From NCBI GenBank assembly GCA_037576195.1, contig CM075103.1, positions 2,170,001-2,234,000 of the forward strand: a stretch of DNA of 64,000 nt, read 5' to 3'. Below, piece by piece: positions 1 to 11,700 of the stretch (positions are counted from its first letter, which is position 1; each line of letters begins with the position of its first letter). Source of the DNA: Phytoseiulus persimilis. Lineage: Eukaryota; Arthropoda; Arachnida; Mesostigmata; Phytoseiidae. The notes below the pieces were generated by a model. The model ran no database searches. It saw only the letters and a program-made list of their open reading frames with translations, and was not told where the DNA came from. Position numbers and translations under genes: made by a program.

Positions 1-3000
1 GCGACGACCCATCGCGGTTGGTCATATCGGGCGATCCTCTCCCGCGGCGGAGCAAACAGGAGCCCGCAGATCGTTCGACGGACTTTCGCTTGAGCAAAAG
101 GGTCTGCTTCATCAAACAACCTCGGATAGTATTAAAGGCGGGAATAGTCGTGCGCGGCGTCCAGTCTCGACGAGGAGCAGCTCCGGGCGAACTGCCCGAA
201 CCGACTCGAGTTCAGCCCGAAGCTTTTGGTCTTATAGCGTGTTCGAGGTAGAAACGACATCTTCGGGGGCCTTGTTCTATGCATAGTGCGTTTGCTGTCA
301 CTCGACGACCGGTTGTCGTTAATTAAATCGTCCAATAGAATGGGGTCCTGACAGCGCTTTAACGTTCTCTTAATATCACTCAACTTTGAGTGGTCAGGGC
401 ACAGCTTCAGGTGGGCTCGCAAGTTGGAAGCTCAATTCTTCGAGCGCTTTGCTGAATTCGTGGTCCGCCGTGAGCAGGTGAAAATATCGTCGTGTGAGAT
501 TCGAGCGGCGAAGGAATTTCCGATATGAGAGTTCCGGCTCGAAAGTAAACTTATTTCATATTGCGGAATCGAACGACCGCTTCGACATCTCCCAACGCTG
601 CCCCGCTCAGCTCGGGAAAGGCAACCAACAACTCCCTACAGCTCCATGTGTGGAGAACGTCCGACGCCGCTGACGTTTCAGTTGAATTGAACACAGGCTC
701 TCGGTACAAACGCCGCCTCGGCTAAGTTATTCGGGACTCTCAAGAGCTCTCCAGAACGTCGCAAGGAGAGATGCTTGAACGCTTTCGAATGCCTCGAGTG
801 TCTGACCCCCCAACGCCGAGATCGAATCATTGTTATCGCTGCTTTGCTCGAGACCGAATGGCAGTCGGCCGGCCGATCAATCACAATGAAATCGGAATGC
901 ACCAGTGACCGCTGGAGCGGGGGGGGGGGGCGATTTTTAGGATCCGTCGATATCTTCCTCCACGTTCGCAAGCAGCTCCGCTGGCCTCCCAATGTTGGAG
1001 TTCCCCATCTGAGACGTCTTTCCCCTGCGAACTCCACGCCATACCATCGTCCAAGGAGCGCTGGCTCCTTGATGAGAAGTCGTTCCTCTCGAAAGCGATA
1101 CGGTCGGTATGTCGTCGCTGGTACAGAGTCATCTCCTTGGGAGTAATTAGTGAATTGGGAGGGACAGCTTGTATTGAAATATTGTCACGTGACCTGGTTT
1201 GAAGAACTTCACCTCCTCGCAGTGGGGAACTCCGGTCGGAGCGACCTCCGTGATCAGGTTACAAGCAACAGAAATTTCGGGAACCTTCTGTTTTCCGAGG
1301 TGACGACAGCCGTCCCCATAGACTCGTCCCGCCACGGGCGGTAGCGCGAGAGGGGCTGATATTTTCTCGCAGAGGAAACATATTCCTCAAACAGACTCGA
1401 GACCCCGGCGAGATCCGTTTCTGGAATCCTGAAACAATAAGCGGATGTGCACTGGTCTAATACGAACTCGTCCTCCTCCCGGAATCGGCGAGCGTGCCTG
1501 GGACGCATGGAGGATGTATTTTGAGAGCGATCAACCCGCTGGCTTTTTTAATCTTTCTCGAGACCATCCCGACGGGATTCGATTAGCCCGGCTCGGACCC
1601 GGTCGGGCTCCCAGGACTGACGAATCCTTATTCTGAATTTGAAGCAAAACCACGTTCTCAAAGCAACGCGACTCTCCGAAGATATTCGAGAATATTTTCG
1701 GAACGCTCTCGAGATCGTGCTCCTCATCCCGTCCTCGAACTTGGAGCCTTTGAACCTCATCAGGAGAATTACCCGGTGTTCTCATGAACGAAGTCACCGA
1801 AGTGCTCAGCGTGAGACTTCCTAATGCGCTTTGATATGGCTCGCTTTAAAGGGCTGAACCCTGAATTGAGAATAGACTCCGCCGGAGGAAGTCTTCCTTC
1901 GTCGAATATGGACAGTTCCCGGAGATCCGGCACTCATTCGGAAGTCGTCGGACGACACGGGCGTTGCCTCGAGCCACGCGGCGGAAGCCTCTCGACGGAG
2001 GCTCCACGGCACGCTCCTCTCCAGGGAGGACGGTCCGTGTTGTTCTTGTCGACTCTGCCGGGAACAGTTTTCCTGACGGCTCATCATGGCGGCTCTGAGT
2101 AGTTCCCGGGGAAAACCGAGATAATCTCCCGGAGATCTTTTCCGGTCTGTGTCAGACTCGAGCAGCTCAGGAAGCATTCGATTCCTCCGGAATTATCCTG
2201 ATGCTGCTGTTCAACGCTCGACTTTGATCCGGAGCGATAATTGCATTGCTGGTCGGAGACAGACGAAGGATTCGACATCTGAGCCGAGAGTTCTCCGGAG
2301 TTCCGTTCCGGTCTCGGGTCCGTGGCTCCACGGAACGACGCCTCGAGCACGCGCAGGAACGCACTTCGGGAACGCGATTGTGAACCCAAGTCACCTCCGT
2401 TGGAAATGACACCCGCTGTCAACGTGTGCGCAGACTTCGCGGCCGGCCCGAAATAGATTCATTAGGCTTCATGTCCTGTCGGATGTATTGCTCCTCTCTG
2501 ATCTTACCGCACTGACCTCTATGACACACCACCCTCCCAGTGCGGACGAGCGAGCAGGATTTTTGTAGCGACGTCTCATTAGGTCTCCAAGGAGATACAG
2601 CCGACCTTTTCATCGAGGAACGAGCAGACAAGCCGACTCGCTTCAAACCGTGGTCTTTTGTCGTGATCAGATCGTGACTAAACCTGATTTTCCGTAATGA
2701 GCACGAGGAATACAGGGGAAAACACCTCGTGGTATTTGTTGGCCCATTCGGTAGCACATGGCATGATCTCCGTGAAATCCGTATTTCACGTGTTGCAGGG
2801 AATCAGGTTGTAATGTAACGAAGGATTTGAACACCCTACGGAGCGAAGCTGTCGCAGTGGCCCTTCCCAGTGGGGCGGCAAGGGCACTTGGGCGGGTTGG
2901 TTGGGCAGTTTCCACCATTTTCGCGTTCACGATTCCGATTCCTTCCCTACGGCCCCAAACGTTCCTGGCAGCACTTCTGAGTCCACCGTCTCAGCTCATC

Positions 3001-4921
3001 ACAATCAGGGTGCTACGATGGCCTGACCTTTCCCTTCTTCTTAATCAACAAAATCCTCTTATAAAGGAGCTGATTCGAACGTTTCGGCTGAGCTACTTGT
3101 CCTGTGATCCTGTATGCATTGGTTCTCAATCCGTGCTTACCTTCAGTCTTACCTCATCCCCCCGTCCGCCTACGAGGCACAGCGGATCTGGCCATCGACG
3201 AAGGTGACACCGATGGCTCTGGTGACGCTCTTGTTGAGCCTCCGTCAGTGAACGTTTTTCAAGGGATCGGGAAACATTTTCAAACTCAGTGATAGGGTAG
3301 GGGGTGTTTCCTTCATATGATCAAGCTCGATACTGAAGGATCTCGATCGAGTCCAGATTTTTCGCGACCAGCTCAGGGATTCCAATGTCAGCGATGCGGC
3401 AAAACATCCAATCGTCGACCGGTGCAACGGCGGATGTGAACGAGGGAGCCGGTTTCGCACCAAAGCAATGTGGTCGGGGATGTCCTTGAATCGGAGGGGA
3501 GCGCTTCCTTCCGGGTAGACTCATGGGCGGCTGACAGCGACGACGAACTCTGCGTCGACTCTGTACACCACCGGGAGCTCAGCTGGCGAAAATACTAATT
3601 CCGGGCGGATGCAGCGGGCCGTTTCAGGCGTTGGATCCGCCTGAATACAAAGCGTTCGTCCGTCCCATCACGGACACTGATCTGGATGACACCACATTCA
3701 GCACACGGCATCGGGACACCATGTTTGCCAGGTACCGCATCGGTCTCAGTAGTCACAGCTGGCGAGAATAGCGGGAGTATTCTGAAAATGTCTCGATACC
3801 GGCAAAGCTGAGAACTCCGGGAGCAGCTCAACAAACGGAATATACATGCCTCCTCACTCATGGTTCTTGTCATACCATGCTCAGGATGAAAAACTCATCA
3901 TGAGAGTGACATATCTGATCAACAGTCCGATGGAAATAATTTCAAGGGACTCCGCGGAGAGAAGTTTCACTCGTGGTCATCTCGATCTTCGGGCTGCCGC
4001 AGGGGAAACTCGATCTGTAGCCAGTCGAGAGCTCTCCGCTGGGATCGCCATCGATGCTAATCATGAGATCGCTCCAAATGGCGTGTGATGCTCGATCAGT
4101 TTCTGTTAAGAGATGCTCGAATCTGACCGAGAACCCCGGGCCGTTTGAAACGATCCAGGTTAGGCATACCCCTTGTTAGATAACGGGGATCTCTGCGTGA
4201 TAATCTGGGAAGGAGTCTCTGCTGAGGAAATTTCTTCCGGCGCCGATTTTCGGGCGCTCTGCTCATCTCGAATATCGTTCACGTTGATGATGAGTTTAAG
4301 AAGACGAGTCCGGGAGTTCTGAGCCGCATGGGAATTCTTCGAGATATAGCGGCTCCCAGAAATCGTGGGGCTGCTCGTGGGCAAAATCTTGTGTGTGTGC
4401 AGTACAACATCCCTGTCTCAGGTTCATTCAGCCCCTGTCTATTCAGCTCGTTGCAGTTGTTGTCAGCATAATTGACTACGTTCTATTCTCAGCTTGGCCG
4501 CTGAAAGTTTGTCCACTTGGAACAGTTTCATCCAGAGTTGGTCACAATTAGAATCGAGCAGATGTACGGATGGCTCACTCGTTGCCCAATGTCTCTGTGA
4601 TCCTCGAGCTCTTTTCGTGAGAGCTTGCTTGAAAGAGAGCTCCTTGGTATAACCTGTCTCTGTGATGCTATTCACCTTGTTCCGGTTCGCACGGTTTGAT
4701 GCGGGTCGGCCCAATGATAGACATCACGGGGTTCAATGGAATCGAATTTCAGGCCCCCGACAGCAGACAATACTATGGTGAGCGCATTCAATTGAGGAGA
4801 TCGTCGATTCTACACGTTTTGGTACCATCGTCGAGGAGGCCCCGGCGATCTCCGTCGGCTGAGTCTCTCTCGAGAAAACAGTAGAGGTAATCGCAACGAG
4901 CGCCTACAAGATCGAGTTCAT

Positions 4922-4963
4922 GCAGGAGGGCCACGGGAGCCCGCAGGAGGGCCACGGGAGCCC
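4922..4963. repeat. 21-bp unit, two perfect tandem copies
   Basis: Copies at 4922-4942 and 4943-4963 are identical and are followed by the first bases (GCA) of a third. The unit contains GGGCCACGGGAGCCC. It lies just left of the longest open frame in this part of the window. Confidence 0.9.
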
Positions 4964-4999
4964 GCACGTGGCATCAAAGAGAATTAGTTCCGTGAACGG

Positions 5000-5734
5000 T
5001 TGGGAGAGCTCCGATTCTCAGACGGTTCTTTATTCACCGTTCCAATCGATGTGAGAGCGGATCCCCTGATGCTGGAAACTCCGCGGCGAAAGGAATGGAA
5101 GGGAGGCTTCGTTCTCCAGATCGGCATCGGGAAACCCACCTTCGAGACGCTTCCCTGTCGACATCGCACACAAGCGCCCAGAGACAGATTGTGGCTCTGC
5201 TTTGACGAAGATCCGCCATCGGAGAGCATGATTCTCTTCGAAGTTCACGTCCGGGGACCGAGCTGCGGGACGATATTTGTGTATTCAAGAGAAAAAATCA
5301 CCACAAAGTTCATCGTCAAATCTCGTGGGGAACATGGGCAACATTCTTGCTGTTTTCATTCTGGTATGTGCCACAGCGATATGACCAAAAGATTCGAGGG
5401 CTTCCAAGAATCACTTCGAGTCGCTTTCTCGGAAGACTATCTGACCGTTTTCGTCAGACTTCTCATGAGTATAACGATTCGCAAATCGTTCCGGGGAAGC
5501 ACTCTCTTGCTTATGAGAGCGACGAGATTCGTTTCAACCAGACATGAGAGCTTAAGTGATTTCCGTCGCTCCGCGTTGTCGAGTGACATAGTCCAAATTC
5601 ATAAATCCATTCGCGGTTGCCGAGCATGCTTCAGACATCGTGTTCCAAGTGAGGACCGTGGCCTCACCAATGGCCCGGAGAGAGGGAGACGTCCCCTCCG
5701 TCTCACAAGGCTCGATATTGATGGTCATCATTGA
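5000..5734 (+). other. Long open frame of unknown status (244 codons)
   Basis: An uninterrupted frame from a TTG or nearby start to TGA. A run this long is somewhat unlikely by chance at balanced base composition. I recognise no domain, membrane segment or repeat in the translation. No splice-site pair clearly frames it and no second exon is evident. It could be a lineage-specific exon, a decayed transposon fragment or chance. Confidence 0.15.
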
Positions 5735-7510
5735 CCCTTCGTCCCTCTCAGCAAGGTGTGAAAAGAATCTCGCCCCCCCCCCCCTGACCTCACACGTTAG
5801 GGAGCACTACAGCATATTGTGCGGCCTCCCTGAAATTCTCAGTATATACAGGCATGGGATTTCGATAAGCCGCATTCAGAAAGCAATATTCGGAACGAAC
5901 TGGTGACAACTTCGGAAATCTTCCGTCAGCGGAAATTCATCTTCAGCAGAGCAGCCGATGGCTTCCGCCGTCGGAGGATAGCGCCGGCTCGGGCCTGAAT
6001 CGGTCCTAGCCATGACGTCGTTATGTTAGCTGGCATCTGACTCTCTTCCGAGCCCAATGGACGAGACAAGGCAGCGAGTGGGAATTCGCAACGCGCGGAA
6101 CATCATCATGAAAGAGGGTTCGGGCAGATGATCACGGCAATGGAGCGAAGCAGTCATGAACCGCGACTCCTGTTAGTCCGAATGAGGCGGACAGGACATT
6201 GTCCCCCATGGCTCGATCGAGCGAACTGACGTGAAATTAGCCTCTCCCGAGCTCCGCTGAGGACGGCGATCGCTGAGTCGTATTGTTTGCATCGACGAGA
6301 GCTTTGAGCAGCAGCGGCAGCGTGTAGTGTCTCCATTTAGTCGGATCGGTGGTTAGCCGCTATTAGTTCTCTTCGTTTGTCTCCGACAAATGTCCCAAGC
6401 CCCGACTCTCGCCAGTTCGCTGGCCGGCGCGCTCTCCGACAAACCAGCAGTCTGTCCGGCAACGGGAAGGCAAACAACCATCGGAAGCAAAGCAAGCGCC
6501 TCCGAGCGATGATCCTCCTTCCATTAGGTTCAATCACTGAAGCTGACCGAGACAACTCGGGGTGGATGGACGGATAGACGCGAGTGGCAGCGAGACCTTG
6601 GCGAGCTGGACAGGAATCAGGGCAGCTGGGGAGAGGGGCATCACGGTTGGATCCTCGCTCGTTACGAGTACGACAGGAGGGGAACGTACTATCCGACGTC
6701 GGACAGACAGAGCGACGGAAAGATAGCCGTGGGTTCGTCCCGAAAGAATGAACGGAAGGAAGGGAGGCGATGACGCTCACGATGAGCGGAAGAAGAGGAC
6801 TTCCATGGACAGGCGTGTGACTCGCAGGTGGGTGCTCAAGTCGGCAAGTGAGGAAAGTGCTCGCTGCTCGGCCAACTGGCTGGCTGACTGGGTGGCTGGC
6901 TGGGAGGCTGGTCGATCGGAGGTAAGAACAAGGAAGCCAACAGTTGTCTGCGAGAGGCGCTCTCTTTCCCTGAGGGTTTCCCTTTCTAGAGGTGGCTGCC
7001 CTCCCCCATGGCGGTCTCTCCTCCTGTTGCCCGGCGCCTGCTAGGCCCAAGCACGACGCGTATTCCCCGTTTTGCAGGCTGTAAGTGAAGCATTCAACAT
7101 GTTGTGTTCTAATCCTCGCTACGACCACCTGATTGTCGCCATAACTTAATTGTCTCGATTATCGACGAATCGAAATCGCTGGCGAGTGGCGTCTGTCGGT
7201 CTGCTACAGAATCTGAAACTCCTGCATCAACTACAGCAGAAGCAGCAGCGGCGACAACGAACACCCGAGAGAAAGCGAAAACCTCGACCGAACAGCTTGC
7301 TGACAAGCAGGCGTAGCAGTCGCATCGCGAGAAACAGTCGACCACTCGACAGAAACCCCGAGTTGATGATTTGGACAGATCTGAACAGCGACATGCCGGT
7401 GGACTGATCGCCAGGATCCCTTCGTGCTTGCGCCGTAGACTACGATGTGGCAACTGGGTAGTTGTTCTGTTTTCGTGCGTAGTTCACTCACTTCTCCGAT
7501 CTGACTGATA

Positions 7511-7563
7511 TTGTTGTTGCCGTTGTTGTTGTGGTTGTTGTCGTCGTCGTCGTCGTCGTCATC
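7511..7563. repeat. GTT/GTC triplet microsatellite
   Basis: GTT triplets change to a pure run of GTC triplets. It produces spurious open frames with poly-Val or poly-Asp/Asn. Confidence 0.9.
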
Positions 7564-7760
7564 AACACCACCTCCTGTGTCTTCGATCCTCAACTAAAGG
7601 ATGTCGTTACTCAACTGTTCCATGGACGATCACCGGTGCTGCCATCTCTGAGACACGTGTTGCGTTGTGGATGTATTTCAGCGCGCCGGCGAGCACTATT
7701 AGGAAAAGCCTTCCACCAGTCAACTTAGTTCGGAAAAGGAATCCATCGGAATCATCCAGT

Positions 7761-7815
7761 CACCGACAACAGCGACGACGACAGCGGCAACGACGGCGTC
7801 GACGTCGACAGTCGA
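7761..7815. repeat. CGA/CAG-rich imperfect triplet repeat
   Basis: Imperfect CGACAG/CGACGA units just upstream of the first coding exon. The Arg/Gln-rich open frame across it is probably a composition artefact. Confidence 0.6.
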
Positions 7816-8403
7816 GCTCGCGGCACTCCGAAAATTTTGGTCTACTGCTTACTCCTCCCACGACTCGTCTTCTCCGACTCGCTACGAAAGAGACTCTCAA
7901 CTTACGCGTCTCAGAAGCAAACGCCAAGTCTCCATTGACGCTCCGAAGAAGCTGTTCCACGAAGCAACGGCTATTTATATTACTTTGCCCACCCGGCCGC
8001 CTGCTGGCTAACAATCGACGATATCCCAAACGAATTACGGCCCCTGGTCTCCTTTTCATCATCCACTCAAGTCAGTCAGTCAGTCACTCGCTCAAGAGGA
8101 CTGTCAGCCTATTCTGCTCAAGGTTCCCGTACATGCTTCCTGCGTGGTGCCTTCTCAGCCTCAGACAGCGAACAGAACTCCACCAATCGTCCAAGTTCGA
8201 GAAACTTCACAGCCTGCCCTCGAGCATCCATCCGACCTTGCCACGATGCGTAGGAACAGCGAATTACTCCTCCACGAAATAATAACAACACCGCCGCCAT
8301 ATCAATTGAGTTTGTTGTCGTAGCTCTATGCATTATTACGACACCAGTACCGAGCCACGGTGCAACTGAAGTGCAACACTTGAAACGAACGAGGCCGCGA
8401 AAC

Positions 8404-8719
8404 ATGTCATCGACGAACGGGTCCAATCCTCTGTTCGCAACGGTGGGAGATGCCCGTAATAATCTTCGAACCATTCACGAGGAGGGAGGGGCTCGGGAAC
8501 CAGCTACAACCCGAGAGTCCCGTCCTTTGCTGAGATCGACAACCAGTACAGGTTCAACTTCCAGCGGTCACCATATGCTGCAGCACTCTTCACGCGGTTC
8601 ACGCGGTTCGCGGGAAGATTCCCGCGAACTCCACTATTCACTCCTAGATGTAGCCGCCCCCTCGTGTGGTCATGTCATTATGGAACACAACCAACTGACT
8701 TTCCGCCTCGTCAAGAACG
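8404..8719 (+). CDS. Stac: Stac coding exon 1 (N-terminus)
   Basis: This exon encodes residues 1-105 plus one base of codon 106. The start is the ATG at 8404 (context AAACATGT, with A at -3), the first ATG in this frame. The peptide is Ser/Thr/Arg-rich and probably disordered, then becomes more ordered as it ends in HNQLTFRLVKN. The donor CG|GTGAGT at 8720 is near consensus and leaves phase 1, which joins exactly to the exon at 21569. The exon also contains a 9-bp tandem repeat and a 22-bp palindrome (see findings). The start is less certain than the 3' border, because an upstream UTR exon could splice in near 8323. Confidence 0.72.
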
Positions 8720-11700
8720 GTGAGTACCTCCGGACGACCTTCGTTGCTGCGATCAGGTCACTGGACTCGGCCGATTCTCGGAAGAGGAGAACATGTTTCT
8801 CCGAACCGTTGTTCCGCGCGGATACAGGCGCGGCGGCGGCGCACGACAGCAGCAGCAAAGTTCCTTTGAAAGTTGAGATCGGCTCGAGGCTATACGAAAC
8901 TTTCACTAAAACCTCGGGAAGAGTTACTCATGGAAATCAGCGATGCTCTCAATTTGTCTCGAGTGACAGAGGGAAGCTGCCCTCGGTTGTCTATCGCGTG
9001 AAGACAATGCGGTGGCGTGGTGTGATTTCAGAGGAGTCGAGTGAGCTGTCGATCGCCCGAGCTGGCCTACGTCTTGGGATAAATATTTAGCCGGATGGCA
9101 GTCAGAATCTTGGTCGCACCCGCATCAACAACATCAGCCCGGACTGGGGCCGGTGTGCATGTCGGTCGCAAACGTCGGTCGCCATCTGAAGGGAATGTCG
9201 CTGCTTTTGTCACCGGGGCGACTACCGCTGCTGCTGGCTACCGATGTTGCCGTTCTGCAGTCTGTGAATCATGGGCCAATAAATCCACGGTGAACATGCT
9301 AGCTCCGGCTCACCGAGCGGATATTGTAGGGATAGACATTGGCAAGGCCATGCCATGCCCAGCCTCGCTCTGCATAGGCTCAACTGCGAGATAGGAAAGC
9401 GTAGGAGTCCCCCAGGAATCCTGTTTGCTGATCAGACTTTGCCGCCGCCGCTGCAACAACAGCGACAACATCGGCTACGGCAGCCGCAACATCACGCGCG
9501 TAGCCCGCTGGGCGTAGGGTGACGTTGTGCGGGAATTTCCGCTTCTTGGCCGGTCAGGAGCTGGCCACAATTGACAAACAGAACGAGAAATCACTCTCGC
9601 ATTCCCCTAATCAGATTCGGCCGATAGGCAACGCCTCCGCCCTGCATTTACGAACTGCGTGCGCGGGGATAGTGTGCTCTCACTCAGTTCCTCAGTCCGG
9701 ATCTGACTGCGTGCGCTGCGACGGTCCCTGCCCGAACGTGATCACAGAATGAGCGCGTGTGCGGCTGAGAGACGGCTTTGACGAGCGGGTGATGGCCTCG
9801 ACATCGACGGCGATTGGCGAACAGAACGATGCATCGAGGCCGATGCGAAACCCCCCCCCCCCCCCGGAAATCGATCATACCGAAAAATTGTGCATCAATC
9901 AAAGTAATCTGAGCAAAGGTGAACACGTCTCCAAGCAGCGGGCGCAGGTTGCTCGAGCCAGACTACCTTCGTAGACCATCGTCAGTCGCTCCCAATGAGG
10001 AGCAATTGATCGACTGAATAAAAGTTCCCAAACAACGCTAGTTGCCGCTTTCCTTCCGGCTGCCGCACCGTCACGAGTCGTGGTTGCTGCACAGGCGCGG
10101 CGGCGCTTCTGCGACAGCTGATGCCGAGGCGGGCAGTGAGTGCGGCGGCGACATACGATCCAGAGCATCCTACCAAAGTGAGAAAGGAAAAACTCTTCAC
10201 TCGAAGGCGGCTTGCCATCCACTTCACGGTGGCACTCAGAGCTTTCTGGCGTTTAATCAAGATGACGCCAGAACCTGCGGCCGCCAGCTGCCTCTTTAGC
10301 TCGTTGTCATGCCATCCCAGCCACCGCTGCTATCAGCTGTCAGGAGGCAGAGCGTCTCGAATATGTATCATGACATATGGATGATATGGGGATTGTTCGG
10401 TGTTGATGTTGCTGTGTGTTTGCGCCAGGAGATGCATCTGACCGTTATCTGGTTTGCCTCACATTGTCATCGTAGCTGATTTTAATGAGTGGGTGTTTTC
10501 TTTCGCTATGTCGCCTCCTTCTTGCCTCAGGGCTAAACACGGAATCTGTCACTGATTAGGGGATAATACTGTCAAAGACGCATCCTGGTCGATATACCCA
10601 CCTCGAGGGGAGAACGAAATCCTGCATAATTAAAGAAGCGGTGGTGTCGAAGCCGACCTTGTGGTCCCTTATCGGATAACTGATGCATATTGACAAACTT
10701 CATACGGTTTCCATCAATGTCAAAACCCTGCAGCCAGTCACTCAAGGTCGAACTGGGAGCCGGATCGTAACCTGAGATTCCGCTACGTAGACGGTGAAGC
10801 TGCTGCGGCTACACGGTTCGATCGACTGTTTTTCTCCGAGGAAGGCTTTCGATCGCGCTGCACTGGGTTGTCGCGTCTCATCTCTCCGCTCCCCTGATGC
10901 TCAATCAAGCAGCAGCTGGAGATCTGGCAACACCTAATAACTGAGGAATTCGGATCATGATTCCTGAAGTGGTTGTTCCTGACTGAACCCCCGGAGTCAG
11001 TGCTTTCTTTCCGCGGATATACCGTCCTCGATTACTCTGTGAGTTCCTTTCGGGATATTTGGATTTGAATCCTGTATTGGGGAATTCGTGTTTCGTCTGA
11101 TCCAGGAGTGTCGAATACAGATCAGAATCTTCGGAAAGACGGAAGCTTGAGCCAGGAGTCCGATAACCAAACTTGCACCAAGTTGTCCATCACGAGAATC
11201 TCCTGATACAGAGAGAGTCTTGAATCCGAGATCAGACTCATGGAGACCGGGGGAGAAGCGTCTGCTCAAGTAATGCAGAAAGCCATTCGGAAGCGACGAA
11301 TCGCGCTTTGTCTTCGCTACTGTTCGCCAGCTGAGGCTGTGAGCCGCTTCGAGGTGCCGGATTCCCACTGCGGGAAAAAGGGGAGGGAAGCGTTTGGTGG
11401 CGGCAGCCCAAAGAATTTAACACATCCGTCTCGCTGGCACAGGCTCTTCACCATTGTTGGAGTAAATCATCGCGCGGTGAGCTCCGAATGCGCTCGCTCT
11501 GATAACGCGAGTAGAGCCCGTGGAGCGAGGGGAACTTTCGAGGAAAGCATCTGCATTGCGCACCGGACCCCACGAGGCGTCGTTCCCGTCAATATGAATA
11601 TTTCGATAAGAGAGTTGTGACCCGGGACTCTTGCACTGGAACTTCTTGCAGTTTTGCGTTGCGGGAACTGAAGCGTGCCGTCCGTAAAGAGATCGAGTCC

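Larger units (their letters stand above)
1..5899. other. No confident gene; upstream intergenic
   Basis: Open frames are present on both strands but none has a recognisable domain or convincing paired splice sites. The longest, 5000-5734, is listed separately. A 12-base G run lies at 919-930 and a 12-base C run at 5773-5784. Confidence 0.5.
5900..8403 (+). promoter_or_regulatory. Candidate 5' flank / 5' UTR region of Stac
   Basis: This stretch is GC-rich and dense in CAG/CGA/GTT triplets, as arthropod 5' UTRs and proximal promoters often are. A TATA-like TATTTATAT is at 7972-7980 and a TCAG tetramer cluster, resembling the arthropod TCAGT initiator, at 8072-8086. The two are about 95 bp apart, too far to act as one core promoter. 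The transcription start cannot be fixed from sequence alone. Confidence 0.3.

Noticed and set aside
6337..7128. 263-codon frame on the minus strand
   Set aside because: The segment is GC-rich and low-complexity upstream of Stac. Its translation is Arg/Ser/Pro-rich without any domain, typical of a composition-driven open frame.
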